Source: Callorhinus ursinus
Lineage: Eukaryota; Chordata; Mammalia; Carnivora; Otariidae
NCBI RefSeq assembly: GCF_003265705.1
Contig: NW_020312968.1
Location: 10,655,732-10,719,731, forward strand
Reading direction: 5' to 3'
DNA: 64,000 nt
The position numbers and the translations under genes were made by a program. Positions 22,401 to 34,830 of the stretch are shown piece after piece (the first letter of the stretch is position 1; each line of letters opens with the position of its first letter). The notes beneath the pieces are model-generated. The model did no database searches and had not been told where the DNA came from. It worked only from the letters and a program-made list of their open reading frames with translations.

Positions 22401-23239
22401 TCTGGGAGATCGAGGGAGTGGGTGAGATGGCATGTGCAGTCAGTCCGAACTCTTGTTTTTATTAATACCATTGAAGTGTGATGGGGAAACCACTGAAGCC
22501 ACCAACAGAATCCTGTTGGGACTTTTTAGCTATCCTCTTGAACACCAAAGTTGGGTTGTCATTGTGTTTTTTTTAAATATGTTTTTGTTTTTGTTTTTAC
22601 CTCCACTCTCTCCTTGGACCCTCAAGAGCCCATTCCCCTGTAGCAACCAACAGACAGAACCTCAACACTTCTAAGGATCTGTGTATATCCCTATGGCACA
22701 GGGGTTTTTAAATCACTGTCTAATAACATTTTCTTTTGCAAGGAAGGGCAGTATCATTCCCAGAAGAGAAGGTAGTAAATCCTCTGCTCCAGTAAAGAAG
22801 AGAAGGACTCAGCCTCCAAGCCTCAGAGGTGACCAGAAGATCTACTCTTCCATCTCTCCACCTCCAACCTTGTTTCTCCTACCAAAGCCCAGCCCCTTCC
22901 ACAGGGCTAAGGACAAGGCATGCACATCTCAGACAAGCTTTTACAGTTTTACCAGCCAAGAGGAAAACCTCTTCCCTTGGTTCGGATCCCCACATTCCCA
23001 AAGACTCTGGTCCAGCTCAAGGCAATGTGCCCCACCACAGAGCCAGACCCCACAGTGTCTTTGGAGTTACGCCAAAGTAAGCGGGTGTTGTTCCCCAGAG
23101 GGAGGAGAGATGGGTGAGCACCATAACTGTCCACCGCGTAAGTGACACTTGCACCTATCAAGTCTTTCAAAACGTATTCTTTTCGCTAAAGTCATACAGC
23201 ACATCGCATCGCTGATAAGGAATGCTTCACAGGCTTCTC

Positions 23240-23400
23240 TCCTCCAGCTGTATGTGACCTTGGAATAATTCCTTAACCTCTCCTCACCTGATACCCTCAC
23301 TGCGAAATAAGAATCATTATCATCCTCACCTCACTGGTTGTTGGGAGGATTAAAGTACTTGGTATATAGTGTCTGACAAACAGGCATTTGATGAATGTTA
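23240..23400 (+). repeat. MIRb SINE
   Basis: 'cagctgtatgtgaccttgga', 'attccttaacctctcctcac', 'ggttgttgggaggattaaag' and 'ggcatttgatgaatgttaga' follow the MIR consensus order end to end. Confidence 0.8.
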
Positions 23401-25315
23401 GACGTTCATAGTATCGCCATCCATATCATACTTATTGTTATTATTAATGTCCCCTCCCTCAAGGAGTAACTTACATCTTTGTAGACCACCACTGGGTGGA
23501 AAGGGTCTTTGGGAAGAGGCGATATTCTATACACATTGGTTGAATGAATCTGTGGTTTTTGACAATGTTAATTCAAGATATAGAGTAAATTTACCCTTGA
23601 AACGTACAAAAAAGAGTTTATGAACTAAAGAAACCTCTTCAAAGCTGTCCTCAAAGTTGGTCAAGTTAGTTCCAATAACTGTGTTACAGTGATGGAGAAA
23701 GGAACCTGAGAGGGCCCCACAGAAGAAATGCCTTGTCCTTAGCTGCTCACTGGTAAAATGAGAAGGTCGGATTAGATCAGTGTTTCCCAAAGGGCTTTCC
23801 TCAGAACATGACTGCCTCCCACATGCCGCACAAAGCAAGAGCTACATGGTCAAGCAACTTAAAAATCCTACACACTCTACCTCATTCTTGGAGCGTTACA
23901 ATGCACATTTTCATACTAAAAGCTCTGAGAGTTTTTAAACTGGTGCTTCTCTGCCTAAACTCACATGCCCAGTTTGTCTAGGCAAAGACTCAGGTTAGCT
24001 TTGTGACTATAGCCTGGTGACAGCCCCCTTTCCCCCTTCAAGGGTCCCCAGGGGGCTAGGGCGGGGATAAATACATTTTCCTGATTTTAAGGGGCCGGTC
24101 ACCCCTTTGTGCTGTGTTCACACTTCTCTGCGGTGTGGCTCACAATGAAGGGGAGCCCTTTTTGCCGAGGTGCCTCTCAGCCTTCTCTGAGCCTCTAGGG
24201 AAAGGCATTTCACTGAGAATTCCTGGTACATAACAGGAGCAACTGATCCATCCTTCTTTCCCCTTGGGACTTCCTTGCTCTCCAAAAGGTGTCAGCCGCT
24301 ATCTTGAGAGAGGCTACACTAGCTGCCTCAGCCAGACCTGCATTTCCCACAAAAAGAATTTGGGGGGAGGGTCAAATAAGTGTTGTAGATTCACAAAGCA
24401 CATTAGCATATTAAAGACCGTGCAGTTCCACAGAAAAGAAACCTATTTAACTTTAACCTAGCATTTCCACATCTTACCTGACCATGGTAAAGTAAGGTCT
24501 TTTGCAAAACACCTATTAACACATCAAAGACATGAATATTCCATGAAACACTTTAGATCTCTGGGGTCCCTTCCAGCTACATCATTCTATAATTTCCTTT
24601 TTCACTTGTGAGGCATTAAAAGATTAATTTCTCTCAGGCTTCCATGTATGAACTTATCAGAACGTGCCAAGGGGAACAGGTTGAATTGCCCAATTAAAAA
24701 AAAAATACCCTTGAGCTATTTTGAGACTTAAAATGAATTAAATATATTTATAGATAATTTTATTTTATATGTTCTGTTCTTCCATACACCTCCCCCCACA
24801 CACACACGCCACCATTCCTCACCCACTGCTGGCAGGAAAGACTAGCATGCATATTTGGCCCATGGTAATTACACACCCCTGTTCAGGCAGGGTCCACGTC
24901 TGTGCACACAGGCAGTGCTAAAAACAGGCCCGTTGACTCACTGACGCTAAGAGCAGAAGAAATACCAAAAGTACAGGACAAGAAGCAGAAAAGCAGGTAG
25001 AAAAATCTCCCGGGTGGACATCTTGGATGTACTCTTTTTAATCCGCCCCAATAGCTTCTGGTCATGGGGAAAGTCAACTACTTATTTCTCCTAAAACACA
25101 CCGCGTTCCACTAAGCCTTCTGTTCCCCAGCAAATGAAATAACATATCACAATTCCAACAGAACTTGCTGCTTCTCTACCTCCCTCACTAGAAGGCCACT
25201 GAGTGAATGTTCCAGTGATGGAAAGGAACATATTACATGTGTATCTTGCAAACGTTTGTACACTGATCTCTATGTTCTTGTGTGTCAGGCTTCAAAACTC
25301 TGTTTCCCACCTTCA
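23401..25315. other. Intergenic sequence, nothing recognised
   Basis: Unique-looking sequence upstream of PGM5. Short open frames only. Confidence 0.4.
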
Positions 25316-25319
25316 TCAA

Positions 25320-25495
25320 TGACTGCCTGTGTGGCCTTGGACAAGATGCTTACCCTCCCTAAAGCTCAGTTTCTGCATCTGGAAAATGAACATAACGTCA
25401 CCTATCTCCCATGGTTGATAATCATATTCAGAGAGCTAATACATGCAGATGGCTTAGCATGGAGCCTGGAACGTAAGTATTGTTATTATTATTAA
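25320..25495 (+). repeat. MIR SINE
   Basis: 'gcctgtgtggccttggacaa', 'aagctcagtttctgcatctg' and 'tagcatggagcctggaacgt' follow the MIR order. Confidence 0.8.
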
Positions 25496-25499
25496 ATAT

Positions 25500-26490
25500 T
25501 ACCATTAAATAATTATTAAAATAGTACTAACATAATTCCTATTACTATAATAATGATGATTCTGAATCTTTGTATCAGACAGGATTGTCTTTGACGGCGG
25601 CCATAGATTATGGCTAATTAACCTTTTCATCACAATATCCAGCATGCCATCACTTGCAAATTAGTGAACTCCTATTAAAGATGAAAAAAAATTATTTTAA
25701 CTGACCCTTAAGTGTTTTGTAAGCAAATGTGCAAAAAGAGCCATCAGCCTAATACGTGGACTCTTCAGTTCTCCCTAGTTTGGTTTTGGAGGTAGCCACG
25801 GGAAGCCCAGGAATACAGTAGTGCTGTTAGAAATCCCCTGAGGCCCACATGAGAAGTTGATGGAAAACTCTTACAGGTGTGGTTTCCTGACTACAGTGTG
25901 CTCTGGCCCCAACTCTGAAAAGCATTTAATGTTCATTGACTAACTTGTAAAAATTGTGGTTTGGGGAGAGCAAAAGGTTGCATCTCAATTCACTTTTACC
26001 TAAAAATAACAGGCCACCGGTCGGCCAAAAATGAATATTCCATCTCCAGGGGTCCCCCACAGTATCTAGAAGCATCAGTGATATACAGTAACAGATGGCT
26101 GACAAGTTTATAAGTCATCTTATCAAAATGCTTTATTTCATAAAAGGCAGAAGATTTTCTAAAAGTATCTCTACACTTTTTTAATAGTTGAATTTTGTTC
26201 TTAAGGCTTCAAAAAGTAACAACTTAGGTCTTTATTATAAAGGAAATGTATTTTCCATATTCCACTAACATTGCATTCCATTAGTCATTTACAACCATAG
26301 CCTACATGGCATCTTTCTTGGGTTTTGGGTTTTAGGAGGGGATCCCCTCTCCCCCAATATATGGCCAATCTCTGAATAAATACCTAACATTCCTATGTAA
26401 AGTCCTTTTTTAGAAAGCTATTTTATATCCACCTACATCACACAGTTAAATATCAAGTATGTCGTACTAGCCAGGATTCCTCCCTTATGA
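25500..26490. other. A/T-rich intergenic sequence, nothing recognised
   Basis: No exon or repeat family recognised. Confidence 0.4.
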
Positions 26491-26499
26491 ATGGATTTT

Positions 26500-27196
26500 T
26501 TTTAGCCATGAAGTCTGGGTCGATTTGCATGACTAATATGAAATACTGTGTTACAACAGCCAAGATATGGACACGAACCAGGATCAACGGATAAAAAAGA
26601 TGTGACACATATACATGCATATACACACACACACCCCACACACATACAAGGGAATATTACTCAGCCACAGAAAGAATGAGACCTCACCATTTATGACAAC
26701 ATGGTGGACCTAGAGGGTAAAATGCTAAGTGAGATAAGTTAGTCAAAGAAAGACATACCGAATGATTTCAACCGTATGCGGAAGAAACAAAACAAAGAAA
26801 AAAGAGACAAACAAACAAGAAACAGACTCTTAAATACAGAGAACAAACTGATGGTTACCAGAGGGGAGGTGGGGGGAGGGATGGTTGAAATAGATAAAGG
26901 GGAATAAAGTACATTGAGTAGGGGCCCCTGGGTGGCTCAGTCAATTGAATGTCTGCCTTCGGCTCAGGTCATGATCTTGGGATCCTGGGATCAAGCCCTG
27001 AGTCGGGCTCCCTGCTTAGTGGGGAGCCTGCTTCTCCCCCTCCCCCTGCCTGTGCTCTCTCTTTCTCTCTCCCTCACTCTCTCTCTCAAATAAATAAAGT
27101 CTTAAAAAAATAAAAGTACACTGAGTAATGTACAGAATTGTTGGAATATTAGATCATATACCTGAAACCAATATAACATTGTATGTGAATTATACT
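26500..27196 (+). mobile_element. Old L1 (L1MA/MB-type) 3' end, split by a SINE
   Basis: 'gggaatattactcagccaca', 'gaatgagacctcaccattta', 'gatggttaccagaggggagg' and, after the SINE, 'cctgaaaccaatataacatt' and 'gaattatacttcagttaaaa' give the classic L1 ORF2 end plus 3' UTR in sense orientation. Confidence 0.85.
26921..27108 (+). mobile_element. CAN-SINE inserted in L1
   Basis: Head 'ggggcccctgggtggctcag', core and tail. Target-site duplication 'aaagtacattgagta' / 'aaagtacactgagta', one mismatch. Confidence 0.95.
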
Positions 27197-27213
27197 TCAG
27201 TTAAAAAAATACT

Positions 27214-27425
27214 GGGGCCCCTGGGTGGCTCAGTCAGTTGAGCAGTGGACTCTTGATTTCAGCTCAGGTCATGATCTCAGGGTCCTGGGATCGAGCCCCA
27301 AGTCCGGCTGTGCGCTCAGAGAGAGATTGTCTCTCTCCCTCTGCCCTTTCCCCTGCTCCCGCAGGTGCGCACTCTCTCTTTCTCAATAAATAAGTGAATG
27401 AATGAATGAATGAATGAATGAATGA
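27214..27425 (+). mobile_element. CAN-SINE at an L1 3' end
   Basis: Head 'ggggcccctgggtggctcag' starts just after the L1 A-rich end. The tail has expanded into a GAAT microsatellite (27396-27425). Flanks 'aaaaaaatactg' / 'aaaaagaaatactg'. Confidence 0.94.
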
Positions 27426-28260
27426 AAAAGAAATACTGTGTCATCAGGGCCAGTCCATTTCGGGTCTGCAAGCAGATGTAGATGTCATTGTCAGCCCCTC
27501 TGGGCCAGCCCAGGCCCTGTACAGGTCTCACTCACCCATGTGTCAGGAACCACTGTCCCCAACAATTCTACATGCCATGCCCATGGAGATCAGTTTTCCC
27601 CATGGGATGCCTCCAGTCTTTTGTTCATTCCCTCAGAGCACATCCACAGAGGGCACAATTGATTTGAAAATTAACTCAAGCACATAGAGAAAAATAACTC
27701 AAGCACACAACAACTGCCTTCTAACCTGGGGTTTTCTGGACACAATGTTTTAACCCCAAAGTGATGCCGATGATCAGGGTTTCTTGGATTAAAACATGAC
27801 CATCAACTTCAACCAGAAGCCCATGGGCACCTTCATTGTTCAGCATTTTTCTCCCTCTTGTTTCTAATATTTCCCTGGAAGCCAGGAAAGGGTCACTTCT
27901 CATTTCTCATGCAATTGATTTTTCCAAATTTCAGCAGGGACTGAAATCAACAGGGAGGTTTGTACCCAATAGCAGTTGTCTTCGTGTATCTTAGTGCCCC
28001 AATGAGTGTGACTTATGTGGGGACATCATTGGTGAGAATAGCTCAGAGATAAACAATAACCCTTCACCGCGAACCCTACCAGGTATCCAACATAGCATTC
28101 TACTCCCTTACACTGCATCCAAATTTTTGACAGATATTAATTATTGGGATTCAAGAATGAGGAAATGGAATTTCTGAGAATTATCAGGGACTCCAGAATT
28201 CATGTTATTCCATAAGTTTTGTAACACTTTACTTAGATACTTTTGAAAAATAAATAGCCA
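27426..28260. other. Intergenic sequence, nothing recognised
   Basis: Overlapping short open frames, no family resemblance. Confidence 0.4.
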
Positions 28261-28262
28261 CA

Positions 28263-28497
28263 GGATGCCTGGGTGGCTCAGTCGGTTAAGTGACCAACTC
28301 TTGATTTCAGCTCAGGTCATGATCTCAGGGTTATGAGACTGAGCATCTGTCTGGCTCCATGCTTCGCGGGGAGGGGAGTCTGCTTGGGATTCTCTTTCTC
28401 CCTCTCCCTCTGCCCCTTCCCCCAGCTCATGTGCACACACGCTCATGTGCGCTCTCTCTCAAATAAATAAATAAATCTTTAAAAAAAAGAAAAGAAA
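28263..28497 (+). mobile_element. CAN-SINE
   Basis: Head 'ggatgcctgggtggctcagt', core and tail. Flanks 'aaaaataaatagccac' / 'aaagaagtagccataa' are a diverged target-site duplication. Confidence 0.93.
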
Positions 28498-28510
28498 AAG
28501 AAGTAGCCAT

Positions 28511-28526
28511 AATAATAAGCATAGAA
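28511..28526 (+). repeat. L1 target-site duplication, left copy
   Basis: 'aataataagcatagaa', repeated exactly at 31959-31974. Confidence 0.93.
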
Positions 28527-30150
28527 GCATATGGTTTTTGGTGCTATTGTAAATGGAATCAATTCTCTAATTTCTCTTTCTACAGTTGCATTGTTAGTGT
28601 ATAAGAAAGCAACTGATTTCTGTGCATTGATTTTGTATCCTGCCACATTACTGAATTGCTGTATGAATTGGGAGTGGAGTCTTTTGGATTTTCTACATAA
28701 AGTATCAGGTCATCTGCAAAGAGAGAGAGTTTGACTTCTTTGCCAATTTGAATGCCTTTTATTTCTTTTTGTTGTCTGACTGCTGTTGCTAGGACTTCTA
28801 GTACTGTGTTGAACAATAGTGGTGAGAGTGGGCATCCTTGACATGTTCCTGATCTTAAGGGAAATGTTCTCTGCTTTTCCCCGTTGAGAATCATATTCCC
28901 TGTGGGTCTTTCATAGATGGATTTTATGAAATTGAGGAATATTCATGCTATCCCTATACTCTGAAGAGTTTTTATCAGGAAAGAATGCTGTATTTTGTCA
29001 AATGCTTTTTCTGCATCAATTGAGAGGACCATATGATTCTTCTCTCTCCTCTTATTAATGTGTTCTATGACATTGATTGATTTGCGAATGTTGAACCACC
29101 CTTGCATCCCAGGGATAAATCCCACTTCGTCATGGTAGATGATCCTTTCAATGTACTGTTGGATGCTATTAGCTAGGATTTTGTGGAGAATTTTGGCATT
29201 TATATTCATCAGGGATATCGGTCTGAAATTCTCCTTTTTGATGGGGTCTCTGCCTGGTTTGAGGATCGAGGTCATGCTGGCTTCATAGAATGAGTCTGGA
29301 AGCTTTCTCTGAGTCTGGAAGCTATTTCTATTTTTTGAAACAGCTTCAGGAGAATAGGTATTATTTCTTCTTTGAATGTTTGGTAGAATTCCCCAGGAAA
29401 TCCATCAGTCCCTGGACTCTTGTTTTTGATCACTGCTTCAATCTTGTTACTGGTTATTGGTCTGTTCAGGTTGTTAATTTCTTCCTGTTTCAGTCTTGGT
29501 AGTTTATAGGCTTCCAGGAATGCATCCATTTCTTCCAGGTTGCTTAATGTATCGGTATATAGTTGTTGATAATGATTTCTAATAATTGTTTCTATTTCCT
29601 TGGTGTTGTCGTGATCTCGTCCCTTCCATTCATAATTTTATTAATTTGGGTCCTTTCTCCTTTCTTTTGGGTAAGTCTGGCCAGTGGTTTATTGATCTAA
29701 TTAATTCTTTCCAAAGAACCAGCTTCTAGTTTCGTTGATATGCTCTACTGTATTTCTGGTTTCCAATTCATTTATCTCTGCTCTAATCTAAATTATTTCT
29801 CTTCTAATGCATGGCTTAGGCATAGTCTGTTGCTTTTTCTCTAGTTCTTTAAGGTGTAGAGTTAGTTGGTGAATTCAGGATTTTTCTATTTTTTTGAGTG
29901 AGGCTTGGATGGCTATGTATTTCCCCCTTAGGACCGCCTTTGCAGTATCCCATAGGTTTTGGACCGATGTGTTTTCATTCTCATTGGTTCCATGAATTGT
30001 TTAAGTTCTTCTTTGATTTCTTGGTTGACAAAACATTCTTAAGCAGAGTGGTCTTTAGCTTCCAAGTGTTTGAATTTCTTCCAAATTTTTTCTTGTGATT
30101 GAGTTCCAGTTTTAAAGCATTATGGTCTGAGAATATGCAGGGAATAATCT
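28527..30150 (-). mobile_element. L1 5' segment, inverted (twin-primed insertion)
   Basis: Minus-strand translation gives L1 ORF2 from the end of the endonuclease domain (near 30.0-30.1 kb, a '[11 protein letters not shown]' stretch) into the reverse transcriptase. It includes '[14 protein letters not shown]' near 29.0 kb, '[10 protein letters not shown]' near 28.8 kb and the catalytic 'LFADDLILY' at about 28.71 kb. Several frameshifts and stops break the frame, so no functional ORF2 remains. Confidence 0.92.
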
Positions 30151-31958
30151 CAACCATAAGATACCTTGGAATAAACCTAACCAAAGAGATAAAGGATCTA
30201 TACTCTAGGAACTACAGAACACTCATGAAAGAAATTGAAGAAGACACAAAAAGTTGGAAAAACATTCCATGCTCATGGACCGGAAGAATAGACATTGTTA
30301 AAATGTCTATGCAGCCCAGAGCAATCTATACCTTCAATGCCATCCCGATCAAAATACCAATGACATTTTCCAAAGTGCTGGAACAAACAATCCTAAAATT
30401 TGTATGGAATCAGAAAAGACCCCAAATCGCCAAGTAAATGTTGCAAAAGAAAAACAAAGTGGGGGGCATCACGTTGCCTGATTTCGAGCTATACTCCAAA
30501 GCTGTGATCACCAAGACAGCATGGTACTGGCACAAAAACAGACGTATAGACCAATGGAACAGAATAGAGAGCCCAGATATGGACCCTTAACTCTATGGTC
30601 AAATAAGTTTCAACAAAGCAGGAAAAAATATGCAATAGAAAAAAGACAGTCTCTTCAATAAATGGTGCTGGGAAAATTGGACAGCTATATAAAGAAGGAT
30701 GAAACTCGACCATTCTCTTACACCATACACAAAGACAAATTCTAAACGGATGAAAGACCTCAATGTGAGACAGGAATCCATCAAAATCCTAGAGGAGAAC
30801 ATGGGCAGTAACCTCTTTGACATCAGCCGCAGCAATTTCTTTCAAGACACGTCTCCAAGGGCAAGGGAAACAAAAGCGAAAATGAACTTTTGGGACTTCA
30901 TCAAGATAAAAAGCTTCTGCACAGCAAAGGAAACAGTTAACAAAACAAAGAGGCAACCCACAGAATGGGAGAAGATTTTTGCAAGTGACACTACAGACAA
31001 AGGGCTGATATCCAAGATTTATAAAGAACTTCTCAAACTCAACACCCAAAAAACAAATAAGTCAAAAAATGGGCAGAAGACATGAACAGACACTTCTCCA
31101 AAGAAGACATACAAATAGCTAACAGACACATGAAAAAATGTTCATCATCATTTTAGCCATCAGGGAAATTCAAATCAAAACCACACTGAGATACCACCTT
31201 ACACCAGTTAGAATGGCAAAAATTGATGAGGCAAGAAACAACAAATGTTGGCAAGGTTGTGGAGAAAGGGGAACCCTCTTACACTGTTGGTGGGAATGCA
31301 AGTTGGTACCGCCACTTTGGAAAACAGTGTGGAGGTGCCTCAAAAAAATTAAAAATAGAGCTACCCTATGACCCAGCAATTGCACTCCTGGGTATTTACC
31401 CCAAAGACACAGATGTAGTGAAAAGAAGGGCCACATGCACCCCAATGTTCATAGCAGCAATGCCCGCAATAGCCAAACTGTGGAAAGGGCCAAGATGCCC
31501 TTCAATAGACGAATGGATAAAGAAGATGTGGTTCATATATACAATGGAATATTACTCAGCCATCAGAAAGGATGAATACCCAACTTTTACATCAACATGG
31601 ATGGGACTGGAGGAGATTATGCTGAGTGAAATAAGTCAAGCAGAGAAAGTCAATTATCAGATGGTTTCACTTATTCGTGGAACATACGGAACAGCATGGA
31701 GGACACTAGGAGAAGGAAGGGAAACATGAAGGGGGGGAATCGGAGGGGGAGGCGAACCATGAGAGACGATGGACTCTGAGAAACAAACTGAGGGTTCTAG
31801 AGGGGAGAGGGGTGGGGGATGGGTTAGCCTGGTGATGGGTATTAAGGAGGGCACATACTGCATGGAGCACTGGGTGTTATACGAAAACAATGAATCGTGG
31901 AACACTACATCAAAAACTAATGATGTGCTGTATGGTGACTAACATAACATAATAAAAA
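30151..31958 (+). mobile_element. L1 3' segment in sense orientation
   Basis: Starting near 30151 the plus strand encodes the ORF2 part after the reverse transcriptase ('[13 protein letters not shown]', '[17 protein letters not shown]', then the Cys-rich C-terminus '[18 protein letters not shown]'). The L1 3' UTR follows (G-rich stretch near 31.73-31.83 kb) and ends 'aacataacataataaaa'. Frameshifts split it into several frames. It meets the inverted segment almost where that one stops in the ORF2 sequence. Confidence 0.93.
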
Positions 31959-31974
31959 AATAATAAGCATAGAA
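31959..31974 (+). repeat. L1 target-site duplication, right copy
   Basis: 'aataataagcatagaa', exact match to 28511-28526, directly after the L1 A-rich end. Confidence 0.93.
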
Positions 31975-33750
31975 TCACTCTTCTATAATAGGAGTATATG
32001 AAAAGCTTCTGTGGTCTTTTCTAAAAAAGATATCATAACAAGTACATGGCTTATTATTATTATGAACCAATAGATTATGACAAGATTATAAAACCCAGTA
32101 ACATAAAAATGATCTCTACCTAATACAGGCACAGGATAATAGAAAACATTCAGAAGAAATGAATAAAATAAAAGCTAAATAAAAATCATTTAGAAATTGG
32201 AAAGTAATGCCAACATAGTTAAGTGTTATCACTCTTTAATTGAAAATTTTAGCCCCACAAAGCATCAATTGTTCTCTTCAGTAGAATTCAAATAATGTAA
32301 TATTCAGATCTCCTGGCAAGGTTAAGAGCACTACAGAGACGCAAATGTCAGAATAGTTGACTTAAGGCCATATTTTGCTTCCAAAAGCTGGTGTTTCTTA
32401 GAACACCATGCATGTAAAAAGTACTAGCATATAAACTTATTAATGTTTATCCCCAAGACTGACTCACTATCTGCAAGGCCCTGAACACCCACTTAGAGCA
32501 ACAGATACAAGAAAGTCCCACTGACACTTCTCTCCTATGGCTCCTGTCCTCAGCCCAGAAATGTCAACCTTGACCTTTGACTCCTTGCATCAGTGTTTCC
32601 TGCTCTTGGTTTCAACTTGAAGTCAGTGGATTTCTTCAAACCAGTAAGGTCTCTATATGGACTACTAAGCTTTAATTTTCCCAGGAGAATGATAACACGT
32701 CTTCCATTTTTCCTGATTTCTCAACCGATTTTACTCAGAATCCAGAATTCGGGAATCCATATAAATTTCCCAAGAAATGCCAGGAAGGAATTCCCAAATG
32801 GAAACACTCTTTGTTCCTTTTCAGAAGAAATCATCAACACAGAGCTTTCCTTCTCATTTCCACATTTTCTCTGCTCACTCATGGTTGTCTCCTCTTTAGG
32901 TGTCCAGCTCACAATTTCCCCTCTGCTGGGAACAGCCCCAGTACCGTGGCATGGGCTCTCTGTGGTTATGAACTTACTACATAACCCTGCATTCGTGACA
33001 AAATAGAGGGGGTTGGTCCAGGGAGGGATATCTGGCCCAACTGGATTCTCTCACTGTCTCTGGAATTTGAAGAGTGGAATCAAGACATAGAGAGACTGAG
33101 GGTCACATTGATTTGACCATGTAGATAACATGTGAGGGAAGGATTAAACCCATAGCTACCTGGGGCTCATGTCCCAGGAGCTGCCCTGAACCTCCCATTT
33201 TCCAGTCATGGGATAGATACTTAAGATGCCTCAATATTCTTCATTAAATCTTTCCATGGTTTAAGCTAGCCAGAATTAATTTCTGTTGCTTTCAACCAAA
33301 AGAACCTTAGCTAATACATCACTATTCCCTGGTCCAGTTCCTCTAATTTTCCAGGAACAGGAGGAAAAATGCCTTACTGATTTAAAAAAGTGATAACCCA
33401 GAATCCCATTTATATAACATTTAGGAACATACAAAGGAATGCTCTGTACAGTTTATAACACACACCCATGGGGTCCGCACACAGATTGTGAACAGCGTGC
33501 ACGTTTATGGCAAGATCATGGCTGTCTTGGGGGCAGTGGTAACATGGGCCAGGAAGAGGCACAAGTGGACAGTTATGGTAATGCTTGATTTCCAACTGAC
33601 CCTCTAACCCAGTTTATCTGGGGCTGTTGAGTTTACCTTTGTTATACCAGCATGATCCTCACCAGCAGCCCCTTCTCTCTCAAAGGTACCCCAAATTGGA
33701 TGAAAAGTTCCATAGCCACCCCTTATGAACATTTTAAATAATTAGAGAAA
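31975..33750. other. Intergenic sequence, nothing recognised
   Basis: The longest open frame (32593-33006, +, 137 codons) has no recognisable domain. No splice or promoter context is evident. Confidence 0.4.
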
Positions 33751-33752
33751 GA

Positions 33753-33937
33753 GGGGCACCTGGGTGGCTCAGTTGGTTAAGCGGCTGCCTTCGGCTCAGG
33801 TCATGCTCCCAGGGTCCTGGGATCGAGTCCCGCATCGGGCTCCCTGCTCAGCCTGCTTCTCCCTCTCCCTCTGCTTGTGAACTCTCTTTCTCTTTCTCTG
33901 TCAAATAAATAAATAAAATCTTTAAAAATAATAATAA
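33753..33937 (+). mobile_element. CAN-SINE
   Basis: Head 'ggggcacctgggtggctcag', core and tail 'aaataaataaataaaatctt'. Target-site duplication 'aataattagagaaag' on both sides. Confidence 0.96.
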
Positions 33938-34368
33938 TAATTAGAGAAAGATACTTCTATGTTCCCATATGTTTGAAATGTTGTATAACACAAATGCTTT
34001 TTAAAGTTATTACGTATACATTAGATAGCTGCCAAACCACCTTAATTTGATACCCTAACCATGAATCCCTCTAGAGCATCTTCCTCACATAATATTTGTG
34101 AGGATTAAGTGAAGTAAGCTCTAAGAAGCGCTCATCAGTGGCCTGCACTGAGTAAAAGCGAGCCACCAGCAAGGTGGCATTTCTTTATGTAAACCAAATT
34201 CCTGGTAAGTTACTTAGGGATGTTTTAATTTTAATATTTTATCTGCATTATGCATTCATATGGTCCAAAATTCCATCCCTGCCCTGCTTAACTCCCTGGA
34301 GGCAACCAAATGTTTCCAGATTTTTTATTATATTTCAAGAATATCCTATGTACATAAGAACAAGAAGC

Positions 34369-34370
<2 letters not shown>

Positions 34371-34418
<48 letters not shown>
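34371..34418 (+). repeat. (GT)n microsatellite
   Basis: 24 uninterrupted GT units. Confidence 0.97.
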
Positions 34419-34421
<3 letters not shown>

Positions 34422-34458
34422 GAAGCTCACAAAAACTCTTTCAAAGACTCTTTGAAAA

Positions 34459-34630
34459 GGGGCACCTGGATGGTTCAGTCAGCTAGGCAGGTGGCTCTTG
34501 AATTCAGCTCAGGTCATGGTCTCAGGGTCCTGGGATCGGGCCCCTTGTCCGGCTCCACACTCAGCATGGAGTCTGCTGGAGGACTCTCTCTCTCTCCTTC
34601 TCCCTCTGCCCCTCCCCGACTCGTGCGTGT

Positions 34631-34664
<34 letters not shown>

Positions 34665-34692
34665 AAATAAATAAATAAATCTAAAAAAAAAA
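34459..34692 (+). mobile_element. CAN-SINE
   Basis: Head 'ggggcacctggatggttcag', long CT run (34636-34663) and A/T tail. Flanks 'ctctttgaaaag' / 'ctgtttgaaaag'. Confidence 0.94.
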
Positions 34693-34699
34693 TGGCTGT

Positions 34700-34830
34700 T
34701 TGAAAAGATATCATTATTACTTCTATTGTACAAATTGAGGTTTGGAGAGATTAAGTGACTTGCCCGGGTTCACAGAGCTAGTAAACAGCACAACCCTGAT
34801 TTAATTCTAACCACTAACTATATTGTCCCA
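34700..34830 (-). repeat. MIR SINE fragment
   Basis: 'gtacaaattgaggtttggag', 'agattaagtgacttgcccgg' and 'ttcacagagctagtaaacag' match MIR in reverse. Confidence 0.75.

Noticed and set aside
26390..26500. tRNA gene search
   Set aside because: The only tRNA-like sequences I see in the window are the SINE heads. No standalone cloverleaf was found here or elsewhere.
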